Positions 9,275 to 20,268 of a stretch of 23,129 bases of DNA are shown in pieces; the stretch's first letter is position 1, and the number at the start of each line of letters is the position of its first letter. The notes beneath the pieces were generated by a model. It did not search any database. It was not told the origin of the DNA and worked only from the letters and a program-made list of their open reading frames with translations. Both the position numbers and the translations under genes were made by a program. Location of the stretch: the NCBI GenBank assembly GCA_032358255.1, contig JAULBX010029236.1, positions 1 to 23,129 of the forward strand, written 5' to 3'. The DNA is from Heterotrichella gracilis. Lineage: Eukaryota > Sar > Xanthophyceae > Tribonematales > Xanthonemataceae.

Positions 9275-9960
9275 AGGTGATAATATAATTTTGGTATGGG
9301 GTTGGTTTTGTTTTAGTATAGTGGTGCCAAGTGGGTTTGTTTTGGTATAAGGGTGCAGATAGGGTCTATACTAGTATAGCCCCACCTTGAAGGATCACTT
9401 GTGGTATAGGGCCACAAACAAGGCCAATTTGGGTATGGAGTTTCAGAACCCTAACTTTAGGGCATGGCCAACTCAACAAAAACCCTACTCAGCGCGTTGT
9501 CTGGTCAGGAATGAACCCTATAAAGCCCTTGTAGTGTTTCTATGTCACCGTGGTTACGTTTTTTGCCTGCAGGCGGGTTTAGGAGTATTTAGAGTGCCCT
9601 GCAGGATTCAGTAGTGATTTTTCCTGGCAGATAAACCCTTGTAGGATTACCGACTGCGGGTTAGGGTTATTTAGAGTGTCTTGCAGGGTTTTCAAGTGAA
9701 TTTTCCTGGCTAATTGACCACTGAAGGCTTTTTGTCGTTCCAAATGGTTAGGTACTTTAACTGCTGGGCAGGGATTACGTTTAGTTGTAATCTTATAGCA
9801 AGTTTGGGCTTATACCAAAAATATTGGTTTATATACCAAGCGTGTCCTGTGGTTATACCGTGCTTATACCAAATCAAACCCATTTTGGGGGCTTATACCA
9901 AAACAAATCCATTTAAGACCCTTATAACACAACAAATCCATCCCCATACTAAAAAAAAAC
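9275..9960. mobile_element. Non-coding TIR element (MITE-like), about 690 bp
   Basis: Left arm (about 9289-9385) and right arm (about 9855-9955) are inverted copies alignable over roughly 90-100 bases. Each arm is built from two or three direct copies of a module near GGTTTGTTTTGGTATAAG. The core holds two diverged direct copies of a 70-bp unit (9568-9640 and 9653-9720; shared TATTTAGAGTG and TTTTCCTGGC). No transposase frame is present, so it depends on another element if mobile. It interrupts one LINE-A copy: RT residues before the break are at 9970 and the continuation is at 9262. I could not resolve a clean target duplication; ACC/ACCA is possible. Confidence 0.75.
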
Positions 9961-9961
9961 C

Positions 9962-10410
9962 ATGACCTTACAAAAATGACAAACACGCAAGACAGTGCTG
10001 TTGCCAGCTCCAAATGCATACATTATCTCTGCACATATTGTCAGACAAATGATGAGCTGCAGGTTACCGTTGACGGTGCGAGACGAGGCCCTATACAACT
10101 GGCCATCTACCTTGTAAGCAATGGTAATGCCCAGGTCATGCAAAACCTCAAGCATTTGCCTCGCCACCCTGTCTACCAGTAAAAAAAACAAGGCAAGGAG
10201 CTAAAACGCAGCCCTGCTGAAAAAAGGTGCATACCTGAAAGAGGAGGGGGAATGTCCCCAAAGGCACGGACCACACACGTGGAGCCGTGGAGCTTCCTCA
10301 TTAACTGAACAAGCTTGCGGTCAGCACCTCTCAATCTAAAACCTTCCACAATGTGTCCCAAGCTGCTGAATCACAGGGTTTGGTGAAGGTGTAATAAATT
10401 ACCTATAAGG
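9962..10410 (-). mobile_element. LINE-A copy, RT 5' part
   Basis: The minus strand reads TKPCDSAAWDTLWKVLD (about 10385-10335), LVQLMRKLHGSTCVVRAFGD, then in another frame LLVDRVARQMLEVLHDLG and YKVDGQLY (about 10180-10100). These are the fingers and palm entry of a LINE RT (usual forms DLTKAFDS and GVKQGCVLAP). The YADD box region near 10030 is degraded by substitutions and frameshift. It joins the 3' half at 9262 once the TIR element is removed. Confidence 0.8.
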
Positions 10411-10794
10411 CACACCTGTACAAGTTCAAGCAGTTTCTTACTGATATCAAAGCTTTCACAACGCCTTAGCCCCGCAGATTGGTGCTACATATGGTGCAAG
10501 CTCATTAGCCATAATATGTGGGGCCGATGTCAACCAAGGTTCAACTTCTTGATTCTGTGTCTGTGCCCACCCTATGGGCCTGTCAATTGGGCTACTTTGT
10601 ATTCCCAGCTGGGCAGGTCACAGTTCTCAGAGTAACTGTCTGAGGACATTGTGTTGGGTGTCAAAGTTTTACTATTTCCAGTGCAAGTGCACGACTATTG
10701 CTTCTGGGCTCAGTCTACTCAGCCTAATAAACAACATGTTGGACGCATGTCAGACTAATGATACCCGAGCTTGTTACGACTGGTAGGACAATGG
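10411..10794. other. Unrecognised sequence between LINE-A copies
   Basis: I see no gene or alignable repeat. The frame at 10574-10786 (plus) has no motif. Confidence 0.45.
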
Positions 10795-10945
10795 GGCAGT
10801 GGGTTGAAGGAAGGCCACATGGCCAGACCTTGCATTATGTTTATGTAGTCCCGACTCCGCCGTGCAGAAATGGTACAGCAGTGCCATGACAGACGGGGTT
10901 GGCATGTGGGACTGCTAATCTGGCCGTATTGCTGGAGTTATGCGT
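10795..10945 (+). mobile_element. LINE-A 3' end, diverged
   Basis: The plus strand carries AAGGCCACATGGC, AGAAATGGTACAGCAGTGCC and ACTGCTAATCTGGCCGTATT in the order seen at 12350-12490, where they encode the LINE-A C-terminus (W-Y-x2-C) and 3' UTR. No intact frame remains and the tail is lost. Confidence 0.65.
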
Positions 10946-10984
10946 GTAATTGGGTCGTTTGTTAAAATAGCAACAAAACCACAT

Positions 10985-11620
10985 TTCGTCAGACACATTA
11001 AGTCAGACTTGCACAACTCACCTCACGTCCTCGCGTTGGTTACACCATTTCTGGAATATTTGCCGAGAGAAGTCATTTGCATTATCTTGCAGCACTGGCA
11101 GCTCATGTGGCCTTGGGGTTCCCCCTAGACTGTTTGCCAACTAGTTGTCAGAAACCGTACACTTGGGGTACGTTTATCTGCCATGCGTCCTAAATGTCCA
11201 AGCCATTTAAGCCATATTACCCTCAACCAGCCTTCAATAGTAGTTGGCCTAATGAGAAATTCTATATTCTGGAATGGCTCTAGTCGTGAAATTTAAAACA
11301 ACCCTTAGGCACTGGTTCTGGATTTTATTTTTGACACGAAAAGGTTGTGTAATTTTGACCAGCTCTCTGCCCTACACAGAAAAAAAGGCAGAACCTGTGC
11401 AATTGAAAATGGCTTTTGTCCTCAAGGACATGCACCTGTCATGTAAAACATTTTTCCATACCAGCAACCGCTGCATTAGCCCGGCTGGAACAGTTTTCAA
11501 AATCGGCATATATCGTGTAATTGTTAGTCAACTCCTAAACGTGTCCACGCCAACCAGCGCCCATCTAGCACTACTACAGATGTTACGTAAATAGCCTTGC
11601 TAACCGCCACAGGCTGCTTG
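10985..11620 (-). mobile_element. LINE-A copy, RT C-terminus to 3' end
   Basis: The minus strand keeps LINE-A landmarks in scattered frames: VVVLDGRWLAW near 11570, a CRAES-like vestige of the usual YGAESW motif near 11365, AWTFRTHGR/WLGHLGRMA-like sequence near 11190, and CKSD-like 3' sequence near 11000. Every segment needs frame changes to join. It is an old, dead copy placed head to head with the next one. Confidence 0.7.
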
Positions 11621-11699
11621 GCTACACTACTGATAAACATCCTTTCCCAAGAAGATAACATGTCAGAAAAGCCTGCATTGTTATTCCAAAACTAGATAC

Positions 11700-12515
11700 A
11701 TTACCGCAGACTAAGGAAAGGCCGTCTGGATTTATCCATTACCAACACGTAGGGTTAGCAATGAAAGCAGTTTTTGGCATCGTTTTCCAGTGGGGAATGG
11801 ATGTCAGTGTACCTAAGACCAAAATCTTGGTGGTTAGCAAGGTCCCCTAGGTTTTTCCTCCTTTAGTGCTGAATGGGCAGGTGATTGAAGTTGTAGAAAA
11901 CTTTACTTGTCTTGGCAGTGTGTTTACCAGTGATAACACTATGGATGCCGAGTTTTTGCATCAAGAAAGTAGGGCTGATGCGGCTTTTGCGGGGCTCAGG
12001 TGCGTGTTGAGGTATGATTGGCGCATCTCTTTGATGTCATCTTTAATTTTTTGCAATTCCAAAGTATGCACTACTCTTCTGTATGGGGCAGAGAGTTGGA
12101 GAATGACGCAAGTACAGCTGGCTCGCTTTGAGGGTTTTCAGAATCAGTGCCTGAGGGCAATATGTGGGGTTGCGGTTAGCGCACGTAGCGAATGCAGATT
12201 TGATAGGTAGATGTAGGCAATCCTCAGTTGAGGAAACGCTAAGGGTGATTAGGATCAAATGGCTGGGGCGCTCATGGTAAATGGCTGACATTAGATTACC
12301 AAAGTGTATGGCTTTTGGGCAGCTGGTTGGGAAGCGGTCTAGGGGGGCACCCAGGGCCACATGGGGTGCACTCGTTAATAAGGACCTGCAGGCTAGACGC
12401 ATCCAAGAATGGTACAAGCAATGTCAGGACAGGGCTGGGTGGCGCAAGCTTGTGCAAGGCTGATTGCTGATCTGGCTTTGTTGCTTATATGCATGTAACT
12501 CATGAATTAACACCA
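11700..12515 (+). mobile_element. LINE-A copy, RT C-terminus to 3' tail
   Basis: The frame 11866-12210 reads LNGQVIEVVENFTCLGSVFT, DAEF, LLYGAESW and LRAICGV, the post-palm region of a LINE RT. After frame breaks the frame 12281-12463 gives ADIRLPKCMAFGQLVGKRSR and WYKQCQDRAGWRKLVQG with a stop. This copy best shows the LINE-A C-terminus. The 3' UTR and a decayed ATGTAACTCATGA tail follow at 12464-12510. It is 5'-truncated before the YADD box, and an upstream VPKTKILVV segment ends in a stop. Confidence 0.85.
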
Positions 12516-12654
12516 GGTCCTTTCTGTTTTTTTAACCATCGGCTGCCCATCAGTCCGAGACCTAGCTTGCAACACCTATGCACAAATACACCATGACCTC
12601 TCCAGCTGTGCTGTATATGAATATTATTACAATATATATATAGTACAATATATA

Positions 12655-12885
12655 GTGAACAGGGTGGATGCCCGGCTTGAACCCATAACCAATAAGAAAG
12701 GGTGCAGCAAGGCCACCAAGAACCCAGACAGAGGAAGTGGTGATTGCGTGGCCTTCTCTAAGCGTCTGCACCTGCTTAGCATCTGGTCCACAGCGCATCA
12801 TGTTTTTCAAACCTATGAGTGAGTCACAGGCCTTGGTCAGTAAAACAAGAGAAAAGGACATTACAACTTCTGAAGCTTAACAAGT
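12655..12885 (-). mobile_element. LINE-A RT fragment (fingers/palm)
   Basis: The minus strand reads LVLLTKACDSLIGLKNMMRC, KQVQTLREGHAITTSSVWVL and FLIGYGFKPGIHPV. This corresponds to the usual DLTKAFDS ... LLR-H ... GVKQGCVLAP stretch of LINE RTs. It lies tail to tail with the previous copy and is truncated on both sides. Confidence 0.75.
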
Positions 12886-13029
12886 GCAGCAGTTGCTGGT
12901 TATAGGTTTTAACAGCGTCCTGCATTGCCTCCGCCTCCTCCGCTGCCCAACATTCCTGATTGGTGGTAACCCCTTGCAAGTCTTATTGACTACCTGCCAA
13001 TATGCCAAAGTAAGGCTGTAAGGTATAGC

Positions 13030-14400
13030 ATGCTTGTACGGGCAAGTATGCCTGTTTTTGAGTTGTTTTGGGATATACGAGTTGTCACTGCAGAGTGGAA
13101 GCAGGCGGTGCTAATGTGCCTGTTGAGAATATGGACAGGCTACTTTGTGGCAACTACAATTGACCTCCTTGATATTGTAGGAAAAGGCTTTGCCACTATC
13201 CTTTTGAGACAGCTTAGCGGGTAAATAGAGGGGCAGCTACTTGAAGCGCAGCATGAGTTTTGGCCAGTTTTGACACCACTGAAGCCGTTTTTTCCACTAT
13301 ATAGGCTTTTTTTATCGTGCTTGGAAGGAGTCACTAGTTTAGGGTTCGTGGACCTAACCAAGGCGCGTTACTATGTACAATACATAAAGACACAACACGT
13401 CATGGTTGACAGGTGCTGACCCCAAAATGGTTATATCACTGGGAGAATTGTACCTTGATACAATGCGCATGGTTTGTGTGTTGTAGACTTTGCACCATAT
13501 ACAATGCACGTTGTTTTTGCGTTGGGTGGCCTTTAGCTCCTTTCCTTCTTATGTTCTAGACACTTTTGCGTTGCAGGTGCTGGTGAATATGCAGTACATT
13601 GGCATCCCAGTTGCGCTTGCAAGATTGATTGCAGTTATATAGGTTAACCATGGGTTGAATGCAGTTATATAGGTTAGCCATGGGTTAGCCATGGGTTGAG
13701 GCTTTTGGTGGGTGCTCTGATCCTTTTCCAATTCGCACGGTTTCAAGCAAGGGTGTGTGCTCGCACCAAGGCGTTTCACTCTTTTTATAGATAGCGTGGC
13801 GCGGCAAATAATGCCAGTTATTATACAATATGGGGTGGAGGTGCGCTACCGGATAGATGGGCAGTTAATGGTAGCAAAACCATCTGACAAGGACCTAGTG
13901 ATGTTAGTTTGGATGTTTATGTATGCGGATGATATCTGATTGGTGTGCAGTCCTGCAGCAAATGTAGGTCTGGCAATGCAAGCCATCTTTGGTATTTTTG
14001 ATAAGTGGGGGATGATAATAAGTGTTCCAAAAACAAAGATTTCAGTCGTTTTCAAGGCTCCCCAATACACACCCACGGTTGTTCTAGATGGCCAGGTGGT
14101 GGAAATAGTGGACAATTTTACGTGCCTGTGTAGTGTATTTTCGCAGGACAATACAATGGACGCTGAGTTTGCGCACCGGCTAAGTAGGTCGGGCGCGGCG
14201 TTTGCAGGGCTGCGGAGCTGCTTGTGGTATGACAAGCACATCTCTCTGCGGACTAAAATGAACATTTTCAATGCAATAGTCTGTAGTACCCTACTGTATG
14301 GGGCAGAGAGTTGGGTACTTACTCAGGCACAGTTGTCGCGGTCTGAGGTTTTTCAAAACCAATGCCCGAGGGCAAACAATGCCAGAGCTCATGAGTTTTA
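13030..14400 (+). mobile_element. LINE-A copy with most of the RT domain
   Basis: This is the longest LINE-A coding segment. WKQAVLMCLLRIWTGYF and LLDIVGKGFATILLRQL (13100-13221) are the RT fingers. FVDLTKAR lies near 13342-13368, after which about 380 bases are disrupted and contain a tandem duplication. Coding-like sequence resumes with FKQGCVLAP near 13742, LFIDSVARQIMP, and the catalytic MYADDI at 13919-13936, immediately followed by a TGA stop. From 13940 it continues VPKTKISVV, VVLDGQVVEIVDNFTCL and LLYGAESW, ending near 14400 without the WLGH domain. The stop, frameshifts and missing 3' end make it inactive. Confidence 0.85.
13631..13698 (+). repeat. Tandem duplication, unit GCAGTTATATAGGTTARCC
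   Basis: A 34-bp unit ending CATGGGTTGAAT occurs twice in a row, followed by a partial third unit (TTAGCCATGGGTTGAG). It lies inside the LINE-A RT copy and contributes to the loss of its frame. Confidence 0.75.
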
Positions 14401-14501
14401 GGTTCTAAGCTCAAGCTCTATGCCAGAGTGATTAACCATGTTTGACCAAAACTGATTCAGCCCGGCGTATAATTATTTGGTGCATTGGGTGTGTGTATCA
14501 G

Positions 14502-17500
14502 GCACTTTTATGGTGTTCGCCAAGATCTTCGAGATAACTTGCACTTCGTGGATGACCAAGTCTTGCTATTCATATCTGGGCATCATATGGTACTTTACAA
14601 TGTAGAATCAAGGCAGCAGCGTTTTTTTCAAGGAAACCCAGACAGCACGTCAATCACCGCAATCAATGTGGCAGCTAACAAAAGACTTGCTGCAATAGCT
14701 GAGAGGTTTGATGACAAAACAACAATAACAATTGTTGACATCCATACCTTGAAGAGAAAGAAAGTCATTTCTGTTCCAGATGGAGTGGCTAAGGTGAAGC
14801 AGAAAATAATATGGTCGGATTGTGATTGTGGTGCTGTCTTGTTGTTTGCAGGTACCACATATGAATAAATGGTGTGCTCCTGTGCAGGAATGGCTGGCAA
14901 TTTGCTTCAGTATGGACGGGAAGTACATTGTTGCACAATGCGGGCAGCCTGAGTGCACCTTGGTTGTATTTTCCTGGGAAAAAGCCAAGCTGGTGGCTTT
15001 TGTGCGCAATCCAACTCAGACTGTGAGTGGCTGTCACTGTGCAGCAATGACAGGTATATTGCTAATTCTGCATTCATTACAGCCAGATAAGCAGTAACTC
15101 TTGCGCTCTTCACCCCGACCAGCTGCTTTGACCATTTGGCATTGTATCACTAACATATATGACTTCCTAGTATCCATGGCAGCTCATGTTGTCAGCCATG
15201 TTGCCCTTGATGTCCCTGCGCACTATTGTCTAAATCTCTAATCTCCATTTGTGTCAAACGGCATTGGCATGCATTTGTATGTCAGCTTTTGCCACCCGTG
15301 AGTCCTAGCCAGCATAGTGATATTCCTTGGTTATTGCTGGACAAATCTGGTGGTTTGGGACATGACTTTATATGACAACCATGACAGTCCTCGCCAAGCA
15401 CTAGATATATGTATCAAAGTACTAGGCATTTAGTAAATCTGCAAGTACAGCACAGATAAAAGAAGAAGAAAACTGACATTACTTACAGAACACGGTGAAT
15501 GGTGCATATCTTCGACTTCGACCTCTGGACTTACATCTGCACTTTGCCATATTTCATGCTCAAAACCAGGACTCAGTGATGGTGTGCAGAGGAGGTTCCG
15601 CAAAGCACGTTGTACTTAGGGAAAATATGGAGAGCAAATCACTGTGCTGATGATGCTTTGTTTTACCATTTGTGTCAGCCGAGATGAGATGAGGTGTACA
15701 TGCAGTTCATAAAAGCTTGCCGTATTTTACATCCTGCGGGAATTGAGTTCATAGCACGCTGACAGATTGTGCACGTTGCAAACAGGGGAAAAAGAAGCCA
15801 GCTTACTGGTCACAGTTTTTGGAGACGGGCTTAACTTATATAAGCTGCAAGATGCAAAGTTAAGACATGTCCCAGTACCCATCTGTAAAAGAGACACAGC
15901 ATTGTACAGCTGCCATGCATGGCTTGGGGATGACACAAGCATGCGAATGGTATGTTCCAAGGTGGCGACGCACTTCCCACGCAGCCATTCTTGCGTTGCA
16001 TTATCTTTAGCTGTCAGTGCCTGGGTTGCCAGAAATGAAACAGTTGATCACAATTCATGGTATCATACAACTCACAGTTGGGCAAGCAGGCTCCAACCCC
16101 ACATTTGTTCCCCTGCAGCAAACCTGGTCCAAGTGACTGTCTTATGGCTATTGTACCGCTGAACACTGGCAAACTGGCAGCAATAAATCTGTAGAGATGT
16201 AAACTGTATCCTGAATGCATTCAAATCATAAGGTTCCAATGCCGTATCATATCCACCAAATTTACGCACAGCCCTACAAGGCATTGGAGTATTGTGCACA
16301 TGCATGGGATATCAACTTATTTTACAATTTACAGCACAAGGACGTGTCATGCTTCCCCACGGCCTCCAGCAGCTGTATAGTGACATGTCAGATACTGTCC
16401 AAACGTTGCCTAAAAGTACGACACATCTACAGGAAATAAGAAAATACTCCTTCTGACACTGACAGAGGAGGCATACCACTTCTCCAAGCAGACAAGGCTG
16501 ACTACGGATGAAAGTACACAGGGATAAGCGGGCTCACTGTTTACTATCAGGATATACCTGAACTCTGTCAAATGCATGCAGGTTGTTGGAACACAAAATG
16601 GGGAGATTTTGGTTCTTGAAAATTTTGACATCAAGTTCTCTATGAGCATAGAGTCGTCCAGTGGAATTACATGCATTGCTCGTTCGCCAAAGGTGTGCCT
16701 AAGAAATATTGGATATGCATAGACGCAAAGTGACAACCACATTTAGTTCCTTTGGTCCTTCAATCCCTACACCTGAGATTTTCTGTACCAAAACCACCTA
16801 CTGGTTTCAGCTGCATAGAACAGACACTGCATACACAATTCTTTATGCTGGGGTGTAGATACGCTTCCTGGTATAACGTGGTTTACTGCAGGGGTTTATT
16901 GCGTGTACATCTTCGGGTAAAGCATTGATTTTTGAGCGAGGCCTTGAGGAAAAGCTGTATCACAAGGTCTATTCCTACCGTTTGCCATGTCACACCGAAG
17001 CTGGAGGGGCATTTGCTACGTCTGTGGCCATTTCACATCACGGAGATGCAGTTATTTGCGCCACAAATGACAACCGCCTGTGCCACATAGCATGTGCAGC
17101 AAGTCAGGTGCGTATCTGCCTCCACTTGCATAACAGGCTGCACTCCTAAGTAAAAACGCAAGCTTGCAAGCTGTCACAGGTTCCAAAGCTACCTTGTTAC
17201 CGCTTTGCGCTACCCTGGCGAACTTATTCACTTTCGGTGTTGTTCAGGTTGGAGAGCCAAAGATGTCTATTCCCCTACCTGCTTGCCATTCGGCAGAAGT
17301 TGTGGGCATAGCACTCGGAGCTTACCACCCTATTATGGCGTCGTGTGCAAAGGACTGTACTGTTCGGCTATGGAGCCTTCGCGAGAAGTCCCTGCATATA
17401 GTACGTTGATTGCTCTAAAAAGCTGGCCGAGACTCTCATGCACAACGTATGTTAATACCCACCTTGACACATACCAGTGGCATAAGGCTTGCTCTGAGAC

Positions 17501-17772
17501 AACATGGCTAAAAAAAAAGGAAGTTGTCCTACTGTAGGCTAGTGTATGAACTGCAATGGCATAATTAGTTGTATTTTCTCGAAAATATTCCACATCACGC
17601 TGGGCATGAATTTGTGTGGGTCTTCACAGATACCTTCTGATGATTTGCTGCTGTAGGTAAAAAAGTTTACTGCAGAGCTATTCTCCGTGTCTCTGCATCC
17701 ATCGGGACACATGATGTTGGTTGGATTTGCAGATAAGCTTCGTTTACTGCATATTCTCTTGGATGATTTCAG
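14502..17772 (+). CDS. CFAP57: CFAP57 (WDR65) ciliary WD-repeat protein, N-terminal exons
   Basis: CFAP57 is a long WD40 and coiled-coil protein of motile cilia, linked to assembly of inner-arm dyneins. Seven consecutive exons fit: 14502-14793, 14888-15053, 15786-15949, 16582-16692, 16892-17107, 17248-17400 and 17657-17772. All junctions keep frame (406 codons); all introns visible in full are GT-AG. Family landmarks in order are [107 protein letters not shown] and [20 protein letters not shown]. This is about the first third of a usual 1,200-residue protein. The initiator exon is not seen: upstream, the frame has no ATG after a stop at 14470, and CAG|G at 14501 looks like an acceptor. The last exon ends AG|GCAAGT, apparently a GC donor. 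Later WD repeats and the coiled coil are missing from the window, either beyond a long intron or lost. No internal stop was found, so these exons look under constraint. Confidence 0.88.
15067..15300 (-). mobile_element. LINE-A remnant inside a CFAP57 intron
   Basis: The sequence ATTCATTACAGCCAGATAAG, then CAGTAACTCTTGCGC, is the reverse of the LINE-A 3' UTR and last codons. Further right, GGCAGCTCATG and TGTTGCCCTTGATGTCCC resemble the reverse of the GGxPRAxW segment at 11095-11125. The copy is heavily diverged, and only the first 40 bases are reasonably clear. Confidence 0.5.
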
Positions 17773-18483
17773 GCAAGTACTTGCATTTTGCAAACAGACA
17801 ACTTAGTAGTACCCTGGTTCAAAGAGCTTTGCATGCACTAGTTTGGCATCCACCATTGACAATCACGGTAGTATTAAGCAACACCTTTCTTGATGCCTTA
17901 TAAGCTAGGTAGGTGTAAGGGTAGGGGTATACAGTCTACGCATGTTATCCTTGTTTTAATAATTCCCAAATTTTGCATCTCTGGCAACCACTCCCTCATG
18001 CCACAGTATGGTTATGTCCACGCTGGGGAACCCTTCTTGAGACTCAAACCCCCTCGCGAGTCTGTACCCCTATGAACGCCCCTTCGGTCAGGGAGGATGT
18101 GCATTATCCCATGCCATGGACAAGGTCTGTAGAACCTGATTGTGTGGCAAATCGTTAACGCACTATTTTGTTGTGAGTTTTACAGTCTTAATTGAACATA
18201 GAATAGCAATTGCCCACGTTACCCAACATTAGTCCACACGAGATGGCTTGGGATTGAGCCTTAAAGCAGCAATTTCTTGAGTCGAGTCCAGAAAGAGAGT
18301 CATGCACAGAGTCGACCAAGGGAGGCTGGCATAACACCGCCAATTTGCTGTGTCATGTTTAGCCCCTGTATGATGGATATGAGAAGGTTTATCCACATCA
18401 TTATGGCAAGAATTATTGGCAGCTCACAGCTTAGATGAGCTGTCCTGGTAACACATTTTTAAAATAATATGTTGGCAATATCA
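17773..18483. other. Probable CFAP57 intron or 3' flank, nothing recognised
   Basis: After the GC donor at 17773 I find no sequence resembling the next CFAP57 segment. Frames at 17721-17903, 17890-18075 and 17973-18158 (plus) have no motif. The stretch could be the start of a long intron. Confidence 0.5.
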
Positions 18484-18795
18484 AGTAAGTAAGTAAGTAT
18501 CTGCTTTCCAGCTTCGAAGCCAGGTTAGTATGTCTGGGTATGCCTCACCCCAGTCCTAGAGCCATTCCTTAACTGACACTGTATCCAGTAAGGCAGATGA
18601 TGGCCAACCAGTTGTGCCGCTTACCGCCCTTTTGTGCTACCCATTTTATCTCGTCGCAAAGTTCAGGGAAAGTCGAAAAATATCTCTACCCTTCGGATTC
18701 GAACCTGCGACCCTTGCTTAGTTGAGCTCAAGACTCAACTCACACTCAGGTTCTGAGCCAACGGTGAAGTCGACCGTTGGAGGGGTAATATTACC
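18484..18795 (-). mobile_element. tRNA-derived SINE with (TTAC)n tail
   Basis: On the minus strand, A box TGGCTCAGAACC (18760-18749) and a perfect B box GGTTCGAATCC (18705-18695) are 43 bases apart, typical of a tRNA-like Pol III promoter. Between them GTTGAG/CTCAAC can pair like an anticodon stem, but the T-stem does not pair, so a tRNA gene is unlikely. About 195 bases of unrelated body follow, ending in three to four TTAC units at 18499-18484. The total length of about 310 bp and the simple-repeat tail are standard for a SINE. I could not confirm a target duplication. Confidence 0.7.
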
Positions 18796-18899
18796 GTATG
18801 CTATATTGTGATGCTACTTGTGACATATTTATTATGCCACTCGTTCTAGTGCTATGCACCTGGACCAGTTATTTGTATGGTCAGCTGGCATCTCCAGCT

Positions 18900-19345
18900 T
18901 GAAGATGTGTACATGTATTACAATGTACCAGGTTTGCCACATCCTGCCACCCATCCAGTCAGATAACCAGGCAGCCTTGCACATGCCGTACCAGGTACTT
19001 GTATTTGCTTCCAAGTCCTTAGTGATGAGGGCAGCCCATGTGGCCCTGGGTGCCCCCTTCGACCGCTGTCCAACTATCTGACAAACCATATATTTATATA
19101 TACTGTCCTCTGCCATTTGTCCTACGTGTCCAAGCCATTTGAGATTCGATACCCCTAAGCTGTCCTCAATTGAGAATTTTTTACACCTATCTAGTAACTC
19201 TACATTCACTAAGTGAGCTAAGCGCAATACCCCACAGATTACCTCTAACCACCCCCTGGTTCTGGATACAAAGGGTCGTAACCTCCCCAGCGATTTTTTT
19301 TTGGGAATGAATATACTGATTGTTTGATTACGTAATGGTAAACGC
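18900..19345 (-). mobile_element. LINE-A copy, C-terminal coding region
   Basis: The minus strand has one long frame (19359-18832). It reads WLEVICGVLRLAHLVNVELL, LKWLGHVGQMAEDSIYKYMV and KGAPRATWAALITKDLEANT. These match the end of the RT, the WLGH motif and the GAPRATW segment of LINE-A. The stop and 3' UTR are replaced after about 18950 by unrelated sequence that keeps the frame open by chance. This is the least broken LINE-A C-terminus in the window. Confidence 0.85.
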
Positions 19346-20256
19346 GTGCTAAAATTCATTGCCGTGTTCCTAATGACAAAGACTTGCTACCACGACACCC
19401 GCCCAAACCCCATTACTGGTGTGCATTCCCTTGTTTCTAGCAGGCCGGCCAGTGATGTAGTGGCTCATTCAATGATATATTTGTACATCGGAAATGTTAA
19501 AACTCACTTGGCCACATATTCTCAACCCCCTACGTTGATGTCTTCCCTCCCTCAATCTCCTCTTTTTCACTGCAATTAAATATTGCCATATTTATATGGA
19601 GTTACAATGTCCAAACCACAAGCCAACTTGCTAGTTTGAGAAATATGAATAAAAGTAATCGCTGATCAAATACATTGAGCAGCATCTATGCATTCATTTT
19701 CGTCTTCAGCCATCCCGGGACACCCGTGGTAATAGGTTTTCACCCCTTGGTCTACCTGCGGTGCATGCGTACAGCAAGAGAGTGTTGCTTTGCAGCTTGC
19801 GTGCACCCACCATGCCAGCACCATAGCGCTTAACCCGCAGTGTGCACACATGCACGCATGCATCACACATGCACATCACTGTTTGTATCCGGAATAAAAT
19901 TAGCGCTTGAGAGGCACGCAAAAGCGAGGTACTGGAAAATTATTCGCGAAGGTGCACCTCGTTACGTCTACCCGGGAGTAGGTCCGCAGACGTTGCAATG
20001 CCGTTGCGACTCCGTTGCGTCCCCATTGTGTTGCTGTCGCATGTTACGTGCGTGCACGTCCTTCACCTGGTACGAACGACAAACCTTGATGAGCCATCGA
20101 TAATCAATCCTCGCAACCCACGAACGAAGGCGGGAACGAAGGAGGCCTCGATGAGCTATAAAAAAACCCGCTGATTACGGAGCTATCCCAAGTCACGTGC
20201 TACCACGGGCACCACGCGGCCACGTGCATTTGCCTCAGGCTGCCTGTGCCTCAGCG
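19346..20256. other. Unrecognised sequence with promoter-like motifs near its end
   Basis: No gene is recognised. A CA/TG-rich segment lies at 19845-19875. Toward the right end the sequence becomes CpG-rich and holds TATAAAAAAA at 20157-20166 and two CACGTG sites, at about 20195-20200 and 20221-20226. These would suit a plus-strand promoter, but no coding sequence follows, because the next 694 bp are a SINE-like insertion. I treat the promoter reading as weak. Confidence 0.4.
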
Positions 20257-20268
20257 ATTCGGCTCAAA

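Noticed and set aside
9445..9465. Interstitial plant telomere repeat (AACCCTAACTTTAGGG)
   Set aside because: Only one unit on each side, no array; chance similarity inside the TIR element.
12660..12760. B-box-like GGTTCAAGCC on the minus strand
   Set aside because: One consensus base fails and no A box lies at the right distance. The sequence is explained as LINE-A RT (GFKPGIHP).
14485..14868. Reading 14485 as the start of the WD-repeat protein
   Set aside because: The codon there is TTG, not ATG, and CAG|G at 14501 is a good acceptor. The frame also runs past the real exon end at 14793 into intron sequence.
18690..18765. Functional tRNA gene
   Set aside because: A and B boxes and a plausible anticodon stem are present, but the T-stem and acceptor stem do not pair and the loop lacks U33. 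A SINE head explains it better.
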